Part shown: positions 1-14,300 of the stretch, piece by piece
How the letters are laid out: every line of letters begins with the position of its first letter
Numbering within the stretch: the first letter of the stretch is position 1
Position numbers and translations under genes: made by a program
From: Acanthopleura granulata
Lineage: Eukaryota > Mollusca > Polyplacophora > Chitonida > Chitonidae
Assembly: GCA_016165875.1 (NCBI GenBank)
Contig: JABBOT010000005.1
Coordinates: 2,444,692 to 2,508,691 of the forward strand
Direction of reading: 5' to 3'
Length of the DNA stretch: 64,000 nt
The notes under the pieces: model-generated
What the model saw: the letters and a program-made list of their open reading frames with translations, nothing else
The model's database searches: none
Told to the model about the DNA's origin: nothing

Positions 1-604
1 TGAACTGATAACCAGTGGCATGCAGTGTGAACATTGATCATAAAACAGTTTACATTCAAGCAAATTCTAGGTAACAGTTCGTTCAAACTTTTGCAAGATG
101 AATCTCATTCCAGCATTTGTAGCCATCAATAAAACATTCTCAGTAAGCCCATGCGCTCAATATTGTACGACGAGCATGTAGCTCCAAGCAGTAAAAAATG
201 AAACTATTCCATTGGTTATTGCAAGAACGAAAATGCTGCTACTCCAAACAAACACAGGATGAAAAGGATATCAAACCCTTCACCCTCTTATTCTAACCAA
301 ACATACAGAATAGCACCTTTGTTAAATTCAAACCTTAAACTGTCCAACTTTAGTTTGAGCTACACCGTTATAAGCCAGGTTTTGCTTCGCAAACCCGTCA
401 AATAAATTAATGGAGTCCATTCATGCTGCAGACTGTTACATGAAATATAGCATCCTATTGTTAGGTTTATGAAAATATACTTTGTGCAAATGACTACCTC
501 ACTACTCATACATGGACATTACTGATATCATCATGGACACGCATGTTTAACTGTGACATGTACATTTCAATGGTATGACAAAGGTAACAGATTAACCTGA
601 TAAG

Positions 605-775
605 AAGTGGGGGATGGGCTTGTTTGCAGGATGAACTGCGGGATGGGCTTGTTTGCAGGATGAACTGGGGGAGGGGCTTGTTTGCAGGATGAACTGGGGG
701 ATGGGCTTGTTTGCAGGATGAACTGGGGGAGGGGCTTGTTTGCAGGATGAACTGGGGGAGGGGCTTGTTTGCAGG
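605..775. repeat. 28-bp minisatellite, about 6 units
   Basis: The unit has the core GGGCTTGTTTGCAGGATGAA, with GGGGAT and GGGGAG alternating at its start. The period is not a multiple of three, so minus-strand frames rotate through it. The resulting short open frames are not genes. Confidence 0.93.
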
Positions 776-1217
776 AAAACCTATCACTAACAACATTCAA
801 ATGTCATGCTAGCCTTGTTATTCTACAGAGGAAAAAACTTTGGTTAGACAACCTAGCAGTAACTTGAAAATCAAGATAGTCCTCGTGGACATTTCTCAGT
901 CCATAATTCACCCACATCTCATTAAAAGTCATTCAGTTGGTCCATTCTTAAATGAAAATTTTGTTTACACGAATGATTTTAGAAACATTTCTTCCACAGA
1001 CACAAGCGCAGTGAGTTGTATACAAAGCCATTTTCACAAAAATAAAATGATCATGATAGAGAGAACCATGCTAATAAAGCTAAAACTGCACAAAAATACA
1101 GGAAGCTTTCTTTCCATATATTTACATTCACACTAATCTAAGATGATAATCTGACTTAGTTCTGTCCAGCATGCACAATGAGCTACAGCAAACGAGGATT
1201 ACATTGGTAAACACAAT

Positions 1218-1433
1218 GAGTCAGAGTACACCTTTACTAGTCGGGGTACAACTTCGTTAAACAGTGTACACCTTTGTTTGCCATGGTAACCAAAATTTGC
1301 CAGGGTACACCTTTAATTGCCACGGTCAGCGTAACACCCAAATTTGCTAGACAGTGTATGTTGTTGCTAGTTAGTGGACACCTTTGTTAGTGTACACCTC
1401 TGCTAGTCAGGGTACAATGTCAAAGTACACCTC
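1218..1433. repeat. Degenerate tandem repeat around GTACACCTTTG-TAG
   Basis: Eight or so diverged units of roughly 25 bp share GTACACCT(T/C)TG and CAGGGTAC or CAGTGTAC. Spacing is irregular, suggesting an old array. Confidence 0.65.
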
Positions 1434-2209
1434 AATCAGAATTAACGATGGAGATAGTACACACAAACAAGCTAAGTTTATGTCACAACATATAGACTTG
1501 GGTCGTCACAAAGCTACTTACGTCAGCTGTTAACTCTGCGCTCTGTTCCAGGTTAGAATGGGGTAAGGATAAATTTTAAAAAATACACTTAAACTTAAGC
1601 AAAACAATCCATGTAATCAATCATAACAAATTTCCTCAGCTGCATGAATTCCAGTAACACATCATGCATCTCATCAAATGAAGTCAGCATTGTCCGAAAT
1701 GAAATGATCATGAAATGAGCAATGGTATGGTTTCCAAAAGAAAACTGCCAGTAGTTTGTACAAAGATGTGATTCTAAATGACTCTGTTTTACAGATATAT
1801 AGCATATTGAACACTACACCTAAAATGTTAAGTGAAAATGGTTCGTGACAATGAACAATAACATACAAACATGAAGACAAAACAAACTGGTAAAATTCAA
1901 ACTGTGTTGTGCTACAACACTTTTAACAATTAAAAATTGTAAGTTTCAGTTATCTGAGCATAAATGTGTAATATTGCTGAGGTGCTAAGGTGCTTTGAAA
2001 AAACTGTAACAAGAAAGTGATCGTAAACGTCAGCAATGAGCACTGTTAACTAGTGAAAAGTGGTTTTACGGCATGTTGAGAATGTAGCAGCCAATCATGT
2101 ATAGGCTTTCATGATGGGGTGAGGTGGGGTGGGGTTAACATGAAGTGACTGGCTTGCCACTCATGTACTGCACACTGAGACACCTTGGAGGCATCAAAGC
2201 TCGTCTCAC

Positions 2210-2344
2210 CTGTACAAACACAGTGTAGTTGTTCTGCTGGAAGACAGGTGGGCAGTCGTTAGCATCCTTAATCGTGATGGTCACGTCCACGGAGGTCAGA
2301 AGGTCACCGTCAGAGGCAACCACCGTCAGCGTGTACTCAGAGGT
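2210..2344 (-). CDS. FAT1-like: Fat-like exon U (EC32 end, EC33 first strand)
   Basis: This 135-bp exon has phase 0 at both ends. It encodes TSEYTLTVVASDGDLLTS, linker KDANDCPPVF and QQNNYTVFVQ. It is the most 3' exon clearly present. The next should begin inside EC33 and lies below position 1, unless the candidate microexon at 1522-1542 is used. Confidence 0.94.
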
Positions 2345-5300
2345 CTGCGAACACAATAATACATTATGCAAAATCTTTCACGTAAATTACACGTGTAGAG
2401 CTTTTCTGTAATGATTTATTCATCTCATTGTTGCTTAATGCCATACTCCAGAAATTTCACCTACAGGACCGTTGTCAGCTTTATAGGTGGAGCAATCCAG
2501 AGTGCACTGCATAAACCAAAAACCTTTGGCAACTTACAGACAAACTTTCCCTATTAGTAGAAGACAAGTGACCAACAAAGGCTAGACAGCCACACGAACG
2601 TCATCTGTCATTCACCGTCACCACAAGGCCCATAAGCAGTGAGAACAGTGGAAATCCACAAATTCCACGTCCATGGCCTAGTTTGAACGCACACATTAAG
2701 TGTCCAAGTAACTGAAAGGTGAGTGCTTCTAATCTCTAGTCACATGGCCTACTCCTTTCTGGAAAGAACAAGCTATTGTGAAGAGATGCTTAAGCTATGT
2801 ATTACTCAAAATGTACTCATTGAGCTGTCAACTTCTATGATAAGGCGAAAGGTTGCAGTACAACAAAGCAAACCTCACTGTACAATTCCTCCCCTGTGAA
2901 CCGATATCTGCCCAGCCTACTGTACCTGTTCCCTGTCCAGGACGTCGCCCACGGTGATAACCCCCGTCGTCTCCCCTATAAGGAACTTGTTCTCTGGGTC
3001 ACCTTTGATGATGCTGTACGTGATGTTATCATATGGAGGGCTATCCTCATCAGTGGCCATCACCTGTGCAAGGACAACAATCAGACACTGCCTTTACTGT
3101 TGTTACTGTGACAACAACACATCACATCATTAAGACTACATGTGGAACCATCATTGGGAAACCTCGTATAGAACTTTTATTGTGCTACTTCAGATTTGCT
3201 GTCAACGTTCTTTCCTGTAACAGGTTACAATGTGTGATCTCTTCTCTTACTTCATAAACACTGTAGGGCCATCAGTACATGTAACTACTATGTGTGGCCA
3301 GCCATGCTTTCCCCAGCAGATTAGTGCCCTTGCCTACTGGTATTAAACTGACATATTCTCTTCACGGCACTACAGTAATCAATACTTTACCTGCAGAACT
3401 GTCTCCCCTTCCTTGGCATCTTCCCTGACGGAGCCTGAGTAGAGAGGCTGACTGAAACGTGGCGGCATATCGTTAACATCAGTGACGTTGATGTTAACCA
3501 CTGCTGTGTTACTGAGTGTGGGGGAGCCACCGTCACTGGCCTGCACGGTCAGGAAGAACTCGCGAGAGGCCTCGTGGTCCAACATCTTGTCTACACGGAT
3601 AACACCTGATGGAGAAGAGGTGAGGTGAATGTGGGTCGCTGAACACAAACCAAGAGTACTGTATGTCTACATACTTATATGGGACATTTCTTTGTTTATA
3701 AATTTATTTCATGCTTTAATTACCAAGAAACATAAAACTTTAAAACCTGTGAAAGAGGATTTTTGGACTGAATGACAAAGCCCTAAATTCATTTTGTTAC
3801 CGTTAGGTAGAGTACCTGTGGCTGGCTCCACTGTGAACTTGTCCAGCTCATTACCGGCCACAATTGAGTACGTGATGAGAGCATTGATGCCCACATCCTT
3901 GCTGGTGGCCAGCACTGTCACCACGGCCGTCCCTGTGGGCACATCCTCTTGGACATTGACAGAATAGCTGGTCAGCTCAAACTCCGGCGGGTTGTCATTG
4001 ATGTCTTGGACCGCCACCTGAACAATGGCCTCCGAGGACAGCGACGGGTTCCCCTGGAAATATAACACCCAAGACATGTATACCTTGGCCTATGATTAAA
4101 TGGTTGTGATGAATAACAAAACAGTAGTGAAAATGAGAAATTCTGAAGCGTACAACAACAAAGCTCGGACAAATGATCATCTCCTTGAGGAGAAATTGAC
4201 TTCCCTCTGATCAAAAGATACATTGTTGCATTTAAATGACATACATAAAGCAAGAGTGAACTTCACCGTTTATATGTGAACTTAAAAGCCAGTGGTTTCA
4301 TATGAAAATTACTTCCCAATTATTAGCTACACACTGATGATTAGACTTGCTAAAATCCCGCAAAGAATGTCATCTATCCTGTTTTCATTGAGGACAGAAA
4401 TAACAAAACAAAGCATAGCCATAAATATGTGGCGGAAGGAAGTCTAATTGTTTTTTGATCGAATTTTTTTTTTCAACCTCCCTCGACCTTTTTAACAGCA
4501 TAAGCCTTACAGTCCCTAAAATCTCACAAAATGACCAAGATAGCCTAAAGAGAATTGTGAATATTAGTTTGAATAATCATGATCTTTAAACATGAAAACT
4601 ATTAATTTCAAGGTTAAGAAATACTGATTTCAAGTTAAAGTACTGGGAACAAAGTAAAGCTGTCCGGACACTGCTGTTACCTGGTCATATGCCTCCACAG
4701 CCAGGGAGTATTCCGAAGTTATCTCCCTGTCCACAGTGCGAATCAGGCTGATTATACCATTGACCTCGTCCAATGAGAAAGTGTCTGACCTATCCTTTAA
4801 CCGGTACTTCACTTTACGATTTATGCCTAAAACAGACAGAAAGAAAAATCAAAATCATCTTCAGAAAGTTCATGAATTTCCATTTATGACTCAAACATTG
4901 GGAGATAAATCTGTAAAGATGGAGAGCTTTACAGAGCCTTACCTTAAACTTGCACTCTCATCATGATATAAATTAGTAGTGCATTAACTTGCCCTCTAAT
5001 CATGCAATAAATTAGTGCCTTACCCACATCCTCTAAACTTGCCCTCTCATCAGGAAATAAATTAGTGCCTTACCCACATCCTCTAAACTTGCCCTCTCAT
5101 CAGGAAATAAATTAGTGCCTTACCCACATCCTCTAAACTTGCCCTCTCATCAGGAAATAAATTAGTCAGTGCTTTACCCACATCCTCTAAAATTGCCCTC
5201 TCATCAGGAAATAAATTAGTCAGTGCCTTACCCACATCCTCTAAACTTGCCCTCTCATCAGGAAATAAATTAGTCAGTGCTTTACCCACATCCTCTACAC

Positions 5301-8300
5301 TTGCCCTCTCATCAGGAAATAAATTAGTCAGTGCCTTACCCACATCCTCTACACTTGCCCTCTCATCAGGAAATAAATTAGTCAGTGCTTTACCCACATC
5401 CTCTAAACTTGCCCTCTCATCAGGAAATAAATTAGTCAGTGCCTTACCCACATCCTCTAAACTTGCCCTCTCATCAGGAAATAAATTAGTCAGTGCCTTA
5501 CCCACATCCTCTAAACTTGCCCTCTCATCAGGAAATAAATTAGTCAGAGCCTTACCCACATCCTCTAAACTTGCCCCTCTCATCAAAATTAATTAGTCAG
5601 TGCCTTACCCACATCCTCAAGCACTTCCCTCTCATCAGGAAATAAATTACCCACATCCCTCTAAACTTGTCCTCTCAGAAATAAATTAGCTTTTACCCAA
5701 TATCCTCTAAACTTGCCCTCTCATCAGGAAATAAATTAGTCAGTGCGTTACCCACATCCTCTAAACTTGCCCTCTCATCAGGAAATAAATTAGTCAGTGC
5801 TTTACCCACATCCTCTAAACTTGCCCTCTCATCAGGAAATAAATTAGTCAGTGCCTTACCCACATCCTCTACACTTGCCCTCTCATCAGGAAATAAATTA
5901 GTCAGTGCTTTACCCACATCCTCTAAACTTGCCCTCTCATCAGGAAATTAATTAGTCAGTGCCTTACCCACATCCTCTAAACTTGCCCTCTCATCAGGAA
6001 ATAAATTAGTCAGTGCCTTACCCACATCCTCTAAACTTGCACTCTCATCAGGAAATAAATTAGTCAGTGCTTTACCCACACCCTCTAAACTTGCCCTCTC
6101 ATCAGGAAATAAATTAGTCAGTGCCTTACCCACATCCTCTAAACTTGCACTCTCATCCGGAAATAAATTAGTCAGTGCCTTACCCACATCCTCTAAACTT
6201 GCCCTCTATCAGGAAATAAATTAATCAGTGCATTACCCAGATCCTCATCCGAAGCCGATACTCTGGTAACGAGGGTGTTAACTTTGGCGCTCTCTGCGAT
6301 GGTGACTTCGTAGGTCTTCATGGTGAAGACTGGGGCGTTGTCATTGACGTCCTTGATGGTCACAAACACCTCTGTGGTACAAGACAGCCCTCCACCATCC
6401 ACGGCGTGCACCAGCAGTTTGTAATCAGCCTGTGTCTCTCTGTCTAACTCAGAAGCCGTTGTCAGGTAACCTGGGAACATAGAGAGAACAATAACTGGTC
6501 AAATATACAGGTAATAATTTGATCCAGTATTTAAAGCCATGCCAAACCTGAACTGAGGCATTCTTTAAGAATTACTTTTCCTACCCTCGATTAGCAAAAT
6601 TCCAATCCATTCTCTTCACTTCATAGAGAAGATCAAGTGGTAGTTTAACACATATTTTTCATCTCCATTAAAAAAGCACAAAACTTTAAACAATAATTCA
6701 ATTCAGCCATTTAGCAACAGTGAATCTTGAGGTATCAAAAGATCAGTGTATAACAAAGGATATATTGTCGGATTAGCCATTACAAGACAAATGTCTGCCT
6801 GTTAAAATCAATCTAAATATGAGTTCAAAAACAAAACAAAACAAAAACAGCATAGAGACTGATAAACTTAATCTTTCTTCATACCAGCTCACTAAAAAGT
6901 ATGTTTACATGTGATGTCCTGTATGAAGTAACAAGTCTGCCATAAAATGTGAAATGCTTTCTGTCTGAACACACCTGTTTTCTCGTCGATGTTGAAGTTC
7001 TCGGCCCCTTCCCCTTCCAGGGAGTATTTGATCCTGGCATTGCGGGTCCCATGCTCATCAGCATCCGTAGCAACGATGGGGGTGATGTAATGGTTGGGAG
7101 CTGCGTCTTCTGACACAAACTTCTGGTATAATGGCTGAAAAAAGGACAAACATCATATTAATGAATACAGTAATTCTGTTTGTTTATTCACCAATCAATC
7201 AATACACACATACACTATAACATTCACGCTACAACGTTCACACTATAACATTCACACTATAACATTCACGCTACAACGTTCACACTATAACATTCACACT
7301 ATAACATTCACGCTACAACGTTCACACTATAACATTCACACTATAACATTCACGCTATAACGTTCACGCTACAACGTTCACGCTATAACATTCACGCTAC
7401 AACGTTCACATTATAACGTTCTCAACATGTATAGAGTTAAGTTTGAAAGACCTGAAGATTGAGGTACATTTTTTTTTCCAAATACAGATTGACAACATTA
7501 AAAGGACCTTTCCTTTCGGATCCCATGTACAAAGTCTGAGCTAATCTGTTTGGAACTCACCATATCACAGTGCGGGGCATTGTCATTAGCATCAAGGATA
7601 TCTATGACAACCATTGCCGTGGTAACAAATCCCCCATCGGTTGCCATAATGGTCATCTTGTAGCGTGACTTGGTCTCCCTGTCCAGCGCCTTGTTTACAT
7701 ACACCTCCCCTGCCTTGCTGATGCTGAATTGCCCCAGGGGATCACCACTGGTCACATAGTACGTGATGTCCGAGGCAAGGTCACTGTCAGAAGAAGAGAT
7801 GGATACGATGACGGTACCCGGCAAGGCGTCTTCATTGACGGCTGCCGAATACGTGGACTGGCTGAAGACGGGAGGTTCGTCGTTGTGGTCCATGACTCGT
7901 ACCGTCACCAGAGTGGTGTTGCTGAGGCTCTCTTTAGAACCTCGGTCGCTGGCGATCACAGTCAGGTTGTATTCATCAGCTTCTTCCCTGTCCAAGGGCA
8001 CCAGCAGAGTTATCTCCCCTGTTTCAGAATTGATGGCAAACATGTTAGCCAGCTTGCCTACTTCAGCGGTGAATGCATATCGGACTTCTGCATTTATTCC
8101 GGTATCGTTATCGAATGTTTTCACCTTGATCACGTGTATGCCTGGGTCTGTGTTTTCCGGCACAGTCGCCAGGTAAGGGTTGGACTCAAACTGCGGGCAG
8201 TTGTCATTGATATCCATGATCTGCACATGCACCTGTGTATGCGCGACAAGTGGCGGCGTGGTAGGTGTTTCGGCCCGTATCGTCAGCGTAAAGCTGCTGG

Positions 8301-11300
8301 TAGTCTCACGGTCCAGCTCTCCCAGCACCCGGATCTTCCCCTCTCCGTTGATACTGAACTTAGCCGGGTTGTTACTTCCCCTTGTGAAGCCTGGCACGAC
8401 GCTGTAAGTTACTGTGTCGTTGCTCTGGGCCGTGATGGTGGCTATGATTGTATTAACTCGTGTACTCTCTGGGATGAAGAACGAGTAGCCCGGCTGGTCA
8501 AACATGGGCGGGGCATCCATGGGTCCCATGACTAGGATCTCTACAGGGACATTGTTCTCAAGGGAGGGGCTCCCACGGTCTGTGGCGTGGACAAAGAACT
8601 GGTACACCTGGTTAACTGCAGGTACAAACATTTCACAGGTGAGTTACACTGACATCACAAAATTAAGCAGTATTTTTGAAACTTATGAAAATGTCAATCT
8701 CTTTGGCATAACAGTTTTTTTTAGTTATCTATAGGTACGGAATTCTAGAAGACTGAAAATCTTTCTACTTAAGAAATTTCTTACTTATCTATTTCTAAAG
8801 GTATGCAAAATGAAAGGGAGACACTTAACCATACTCACATTAGTGATCCAAGACAAACTACATGTACACCTCTGAGTTAAAAATGGTAGGCAGTCTTTCT
8901 TAAAACTCATGAAAATGTGACTCCTTTGACATACATGCATCATTTCTGCCAGCCTGATTTAAGTATGACATTCTAGAAGACAGAAAACTTAACTTACGCA
9001 TTATTCACAAATTACTTGCAAAGGTACATCAACTTAAATTCATTGATCCTCAAAATCCAAATGCGCATTTTTGATACTAGACAAGGGGAAGAATATAAAA
9101 AGGATGTATCACCTGAATTTTCCAGACTGTCCTTGACTGTTATCACACCGTTTTCTGGGTCAACCTCAAAGATCTCTGAGGCTTTCGAATTCTCGCCATT
9201 AAAGATTGAGTAAACCACTTCTCCGTTGTCCCCAGTATCATCATCTGTAGCTCGCAACTGGAAAAAAAACAATGGTAAACAGTCTGGAGTTATTCTCAAA
9301 GAGAAAAGTCCCCAGTTTCATCATCTGTAGCTCGCAACTGGATAAAAACAATGGTATACAGTCTGGAGTTATTCTCAAAGAGAAAAGTCCCCAGTTTCCT
9401 CATCTGTAGCTTGCAACTGGATAAAAACAATGGTATACAGTCTGGAGTTATTCTCAAAGAGAAAGAAGCACATTTACATCCACATTCTGTCTAAATTCTT
9501 CCATCTTTAACACACTAATGCAAGACAATTTTAGCAACCACTGTTACATCTGAAAGACGTTCAAATCTAAACTTAAACTGCACTCATTTGCAGTTATATT
9601 TTTCTGAATATTATATCTTACCAGAGTTACTTTGCAAACTTTACTGTTGTCACAAGAATGATGTAATATATTGAGCACTAAGTTCCCACATAGAGAATAA
9701 AACTGAAAACCATGAATTTAAAATTCTGCCTGGTGATAGCACACTCCAAAACAAAAATATGTTTATCTCTTTTGTAAGTCACAAATTGAGATAATGCCAA
9801 AACCGGCACCCCCTACCTGAAGGACAGTGGAGTTGACAGATGCATTATGGTATATGTTGCCCTTGTACTCCTGCACCAAGAACTGAGGGACATTGTCGTT
9901 CATGTCCGAGACGGTGATCAGCACAGAGCTGAAGGCCATGAAACCCCCGTTATCTGTGACCGCAATGGGTACCTCATACTGACTCTGTGTCTCTCGGTCC
10001 AGGACCCTCCGAGAGAACATCTCACCTGCAGAAAACAATGATTCTGGGGTTATACCCCTTCAGCAGTATTGCCGACCACCTACCATGAGGACAGGAGAAG
10101 ACAGAGTCTGTTCACGGTGAGTGTGCTGATATACATGATTTGCGTTTCACGCTGTTTATTTCATTGGTGTTTTACGATGTACTCAAGAATATTTCACTCA
10201 TACGGCAGCGACCAGAATTATGGTGGGAGGAAACCAGTATACCAGTTTGTGTTTCATACTGTTCATAGAATTCAAAACATTTGTCTGGCAAATGGCTGGC
10301 GGAAACTCTAGATGCTTCCAACATGCCACATGATTGTTTCCTAAATCAGCATGAAAATGCACCTGTAATCAACTCATTTCTACAATCTAGATGTATTTTT
10401 CATGCTAGGTCAGAAAAGGCTAGCTTCATTAGACAGTAAGGTGTTATAACATCATCACTGGTTATTTCCACTTTATTGAATCATAAAAACCAAGGCTTTA
10501 ATTTGCTTCTATATGTATGACTACAGCAACTGAAAAATCCTAGCAAGCTTATGTTCACTGTCAAATAACACAGAACGAGGCTAATATGCCATAGTCACCT
10601 GTATCGGCATCCATTCTGAAGATTTCATTGGACACGGCACTTGTGATGCTGTAGCTGAGAGCTCCGAACGTCCCGATGTCCTGATCTACCGCTGACACCG
10701 TCGTCACCAGCATTCCCTCGCCAATATTCTCCGAGAAATCCGCATAATACATGTCCTGGGAGAACTTGGGGGCATAGTTGTTGAGTGACCGGACAGAGAT
10801 CTGCACGCGGGCGAAGCTAGTAAAGACCTGGTCGGTCACCGATATGTTCAGCGTGTAACTTGACTGCAAATTAGGTGTCCTTTGGTCCGAGAGACGAATA
10901 ATCCCTGAGTTCTTCTCAACGATGAAAGCCTGTTGGTCGTTACCGCCTACGATGGAGTATCGCAGCTGACCGGCATCAGAGGAATCCGGATCAGAGGCCG
11001 TCACCTTGGTAACAAACTCTCCACGCCTCAGCTGCTCTGTGATCAGACAGTTGTAAGATGGCTGATCAAACGTGGGAGGGTTGTCATTGAGATCTGAGAG
11101 CGTAATTCGTGTCAGAGACGAAGAGCTTAGGGCCGGCATTCCGCTGTCCGTTGCCACGACAAAGAAGCGAAATTCTGCCTGTTTTTCATGGTCGAGGAGG
11201 AGCCTAGTGCTCAGTATGCCGGTCTCGGAGTCTATCTGGAAGTACCTACTGTCATTCCTCTCCATGGAGATGTCTTCCAGACTGAAGCGCACCATTTTGT

Positions 11301-14300
11301 TCATGCCCTCATCCTGGTCAGTCGCCGAAACGCTCAGCACTTTGCTGCCCGTGTGCACCGCTTCGGAGATGACGGACATGTAACTCTGGCTCTCAAACTG
11401 AGGGGCATTGTCATTGACATCCTGATGAATACAAAAAACAATGTTCAACAAATGTTCAGCAAGAGGAATACCACTACTCAAATCTCAAACTGTACACGCA
11501 TGCACAGGATTTCCCTACAGTTATACTCTGCTCAACAGAGAGGCTACTGAACTGCCTTCATCTTCTGACTTCAAATCATTCTCTATTTTATTTATTTATT
11601 TATTTGATTCTTGTTCAATTCCATATTCCAGAATTTTTCTAATATGTCAGACATATGGATGGAGGAAAGTTTTACACTTCTCTTCCATCTGCCTGCACAC
11701 AACACTAGTGAATATCTGTACTTTGGTAGAGGTTGCTGTGTTACTTGTTTTTCTATGCTTTCCCTCAACAAAGCACGATCAGAATCATTACGCCTGTGCT
11801 CTTTGTTGACAAATCTTAAATTGTGTACAACTAGTGTTTACTTTTACAACAACGGTTCAGTTGTGGCCTCACCTCCAGGTCTACCTTGACAATCGCCTCG
11901 GAGTACGATCCTGTCATCACGTCCGTGGCTCTCAGGGACAACTCGTAACTCCTGACCACACCCTCGTTGTCCAGTCGGTCCACTACATACAGCACACCTG
12001 TAATAAAGCAAACCTGAGTACCATCACACCTCATCTGGTCCATCACTTGTCATATACACACAAACATGGGCATGATTTCAGATAGTATATTTACATACTT
12101 TAAATACTTATTTCATTTTTTTTTTTTTTTTTAAGAATTCAGGTATTAGACACCTTATACTCAAATTCCCAAATATTTATCATGCTATGCAAAATCAACT
12201 GGTGGGTCATGTAGCAAAGATATCCTAAGCCTCAGCAAATGAAATTAAAACCAAATGCCATTTCACACAGATATGTACTCATAGTTCTTTGCATACATTG
12301 GTGGGTGAAAAAAAAAAGTGTCACTGCCTTATAGAGGCTTACTGCAATTAAGTGCATTAACTGAATTTCCTTTACACTTATCATTTAAGTGTTGTTTTAA
12401 TTGATTTCAAAACAAAAATTTTCAAAAATATTATAACATGGGAAAAAATTTTTTTCTACAAATATATGCAATTATCGAATTCAAATATGCTACACTTTGG
12501 CAATGCAAGCCTACAGATACAGTCCAAAGTAACCTAGCAAGAGATGCAGCAAATTGCATCATCTTGGCTATATTGCAGTTTATGTTGTTGAATCTAAAAA
12601 GGTTATAGACAGAGATAAGAATGTTCAATACTTAGAATTAGGTAGTGAAAGAGCAAGCATTCCTGACTACCTTTATAGACAAATAGTAATATCACTTTTC
12701 TAAGTATGCACATATGCAATAGCTACTTTCATTTTCAGTATTGCTCTGCTTCAGTTATTTTCAGGGCCTTGTTGGCAATAAGCAAACCACTGTGCTGTTG
12801 TGTACTCTGGTCACACATGGAAAAAAGACACCAATATAATTTGCTATGGTCTGGGAATTATTGGAGTCTCTCTGATTTACTGCACCAATAATATTTAAAA
12901 CTGACCAGGCCACCCTTAAAAATCTCTTTGTTGGGTGCAACCCGGACATATGACAAAAAACAGGGTCGGTCAGTCGGTAAGGAATTCCTTCTTTTTTTTT
13001 TTTCCTTTTTTGCTGGCTCTTGAAATCGATATTAACATGGAGAGAAAAACAAATTATCTAAATACTCCAGAAAGCTTTTGAGTAGGCCCTTTTTTGAAGG
13101 GTCAGTCAGGTTATGCCCAACGAACATATTTTTAAGGGTGGCCCCACCCCTGCATGAGTGGAAGTGAAAATTCTAGAATATGACATTAAACAACAACTCA
13201 AAATCAAAACCACTGTCTTGATTCCATCTCAAGTGAGTAAACTATTACTTTTACAGAACTTCAAGGCCAGTTATGGAAGCCCTCAATGGATGACCACGGT
13301 GAAAGGGCAAGGTGGAAGACTGTAGAAAGGTGGACAACATGTCATACTCTGGCAGCTGGTATGCGTTTTGCCAAGTCATAACTACTTCTGGAAACTACCG
13401 GATGTTATATAAACGCTGCTTCTAGGATGTGAGTAAACATTATTAAATGCTTTTTACTATTAATACAAAAGTTGCTAGCCGAACAGCACACATTTCAAAA
13501 AGCATGTGCAAGAAGCAAATTACAATGCACAAAAAGAAACATTAAAACCTCCGAGTCTGGTTTTCAATTATGTGTCTATACATTCCGTACGCCTCATCCT
13601 TAAGTTCAATACAAAAAAAACTGCAGATCACGAAAGTCAAAGTTTAAATATAAGTTAAATGAATAAATATCTGAATTCAATGAAATTTGCCTCTATCATG
13701 GCAAAACAGTTAAATATTTACAATGGCCAATTTTTTTATCAATGCACAAAATACCATCCATACTTAGGATACCACAGAATCAAGAAAATCAGGGGATTAG
13801 ATGAGAGACTGCCACAAACACCCAATAAAACAATAACATGCAAGCTGTGGCAGTGAGAAGACAGAAGAGGTAGAGTAAGGGAGGTAACTCGAGTGTGCTA
13901 ATCTAGTGAACAATATGTTTCTTAAGGCCAAGCAGCATGCAAAAAACATGACCCATCATCCCGAGTTAAAAAACCCAGATGAGAAAACACCATATATGGG
14001 AATAGTACTCACATGGCCCTAATACGTCCATATCTTTTCAATAAACACACCAGATAAAGGGAGAAGGTAAAAAGGAAAAACCATGTAGACAATATTAGTA
14101 ACCAGGGATATAATACATATACATGTTAACACACAGATAATCAGGGGAGGACTATACTTATCACACCATGTCAAAATATGTTAAATAACAAGTAAATAAG
14201 TAGATGAAATTGAATTACTGTGTATAGGGATTAATAAGAGAAACAAATATGCAGATATTATTATACATTTTTTAAATAAAGATAATCACAGTTCTGTCAC

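Larger units (their letters stand above)
1..2209. other. 3'-side intron of the Fat-like gene (partial)
   Basis: This is AT-rich sequence with no convincing exon apart from a possible 21-bp microexon at 1522-1542. It contains the 28-bp minisatellite and the degenerate GTACACCT repeat described separately. Confidence 0.6.

Noticed and set aside
5083..6187. Open frames of 74-167 codons built of an 18-residue repeat
   Set aside because: They are the 54-bp minisatellite read through. The region is intronic, because the exon at 6237 joins directly to that at 4826 in EC30.
7729..8535. Long open frame on the plus strand (268 codons)
   Set aside because: It is the antisense shadow of the coding exon 7561-8615, which has unmistakable cadherin sequence.
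9258..9337. Using the outer acceptor copies (9337, 9416) as the true start of the EC25 exon
   Set aside because: Translation from them reaches TGA within the duplicated segment. Only 9257 joins STVLQ to LRATDDD and stays open.
11873..11890. Alternative donor AAG|GTAGAC inside the EC21 exon
   Set aside because: It would remove VDLE and break the strand before the DVNDNAP linker. GAG|GTGAGG fits the consensus and the protein.
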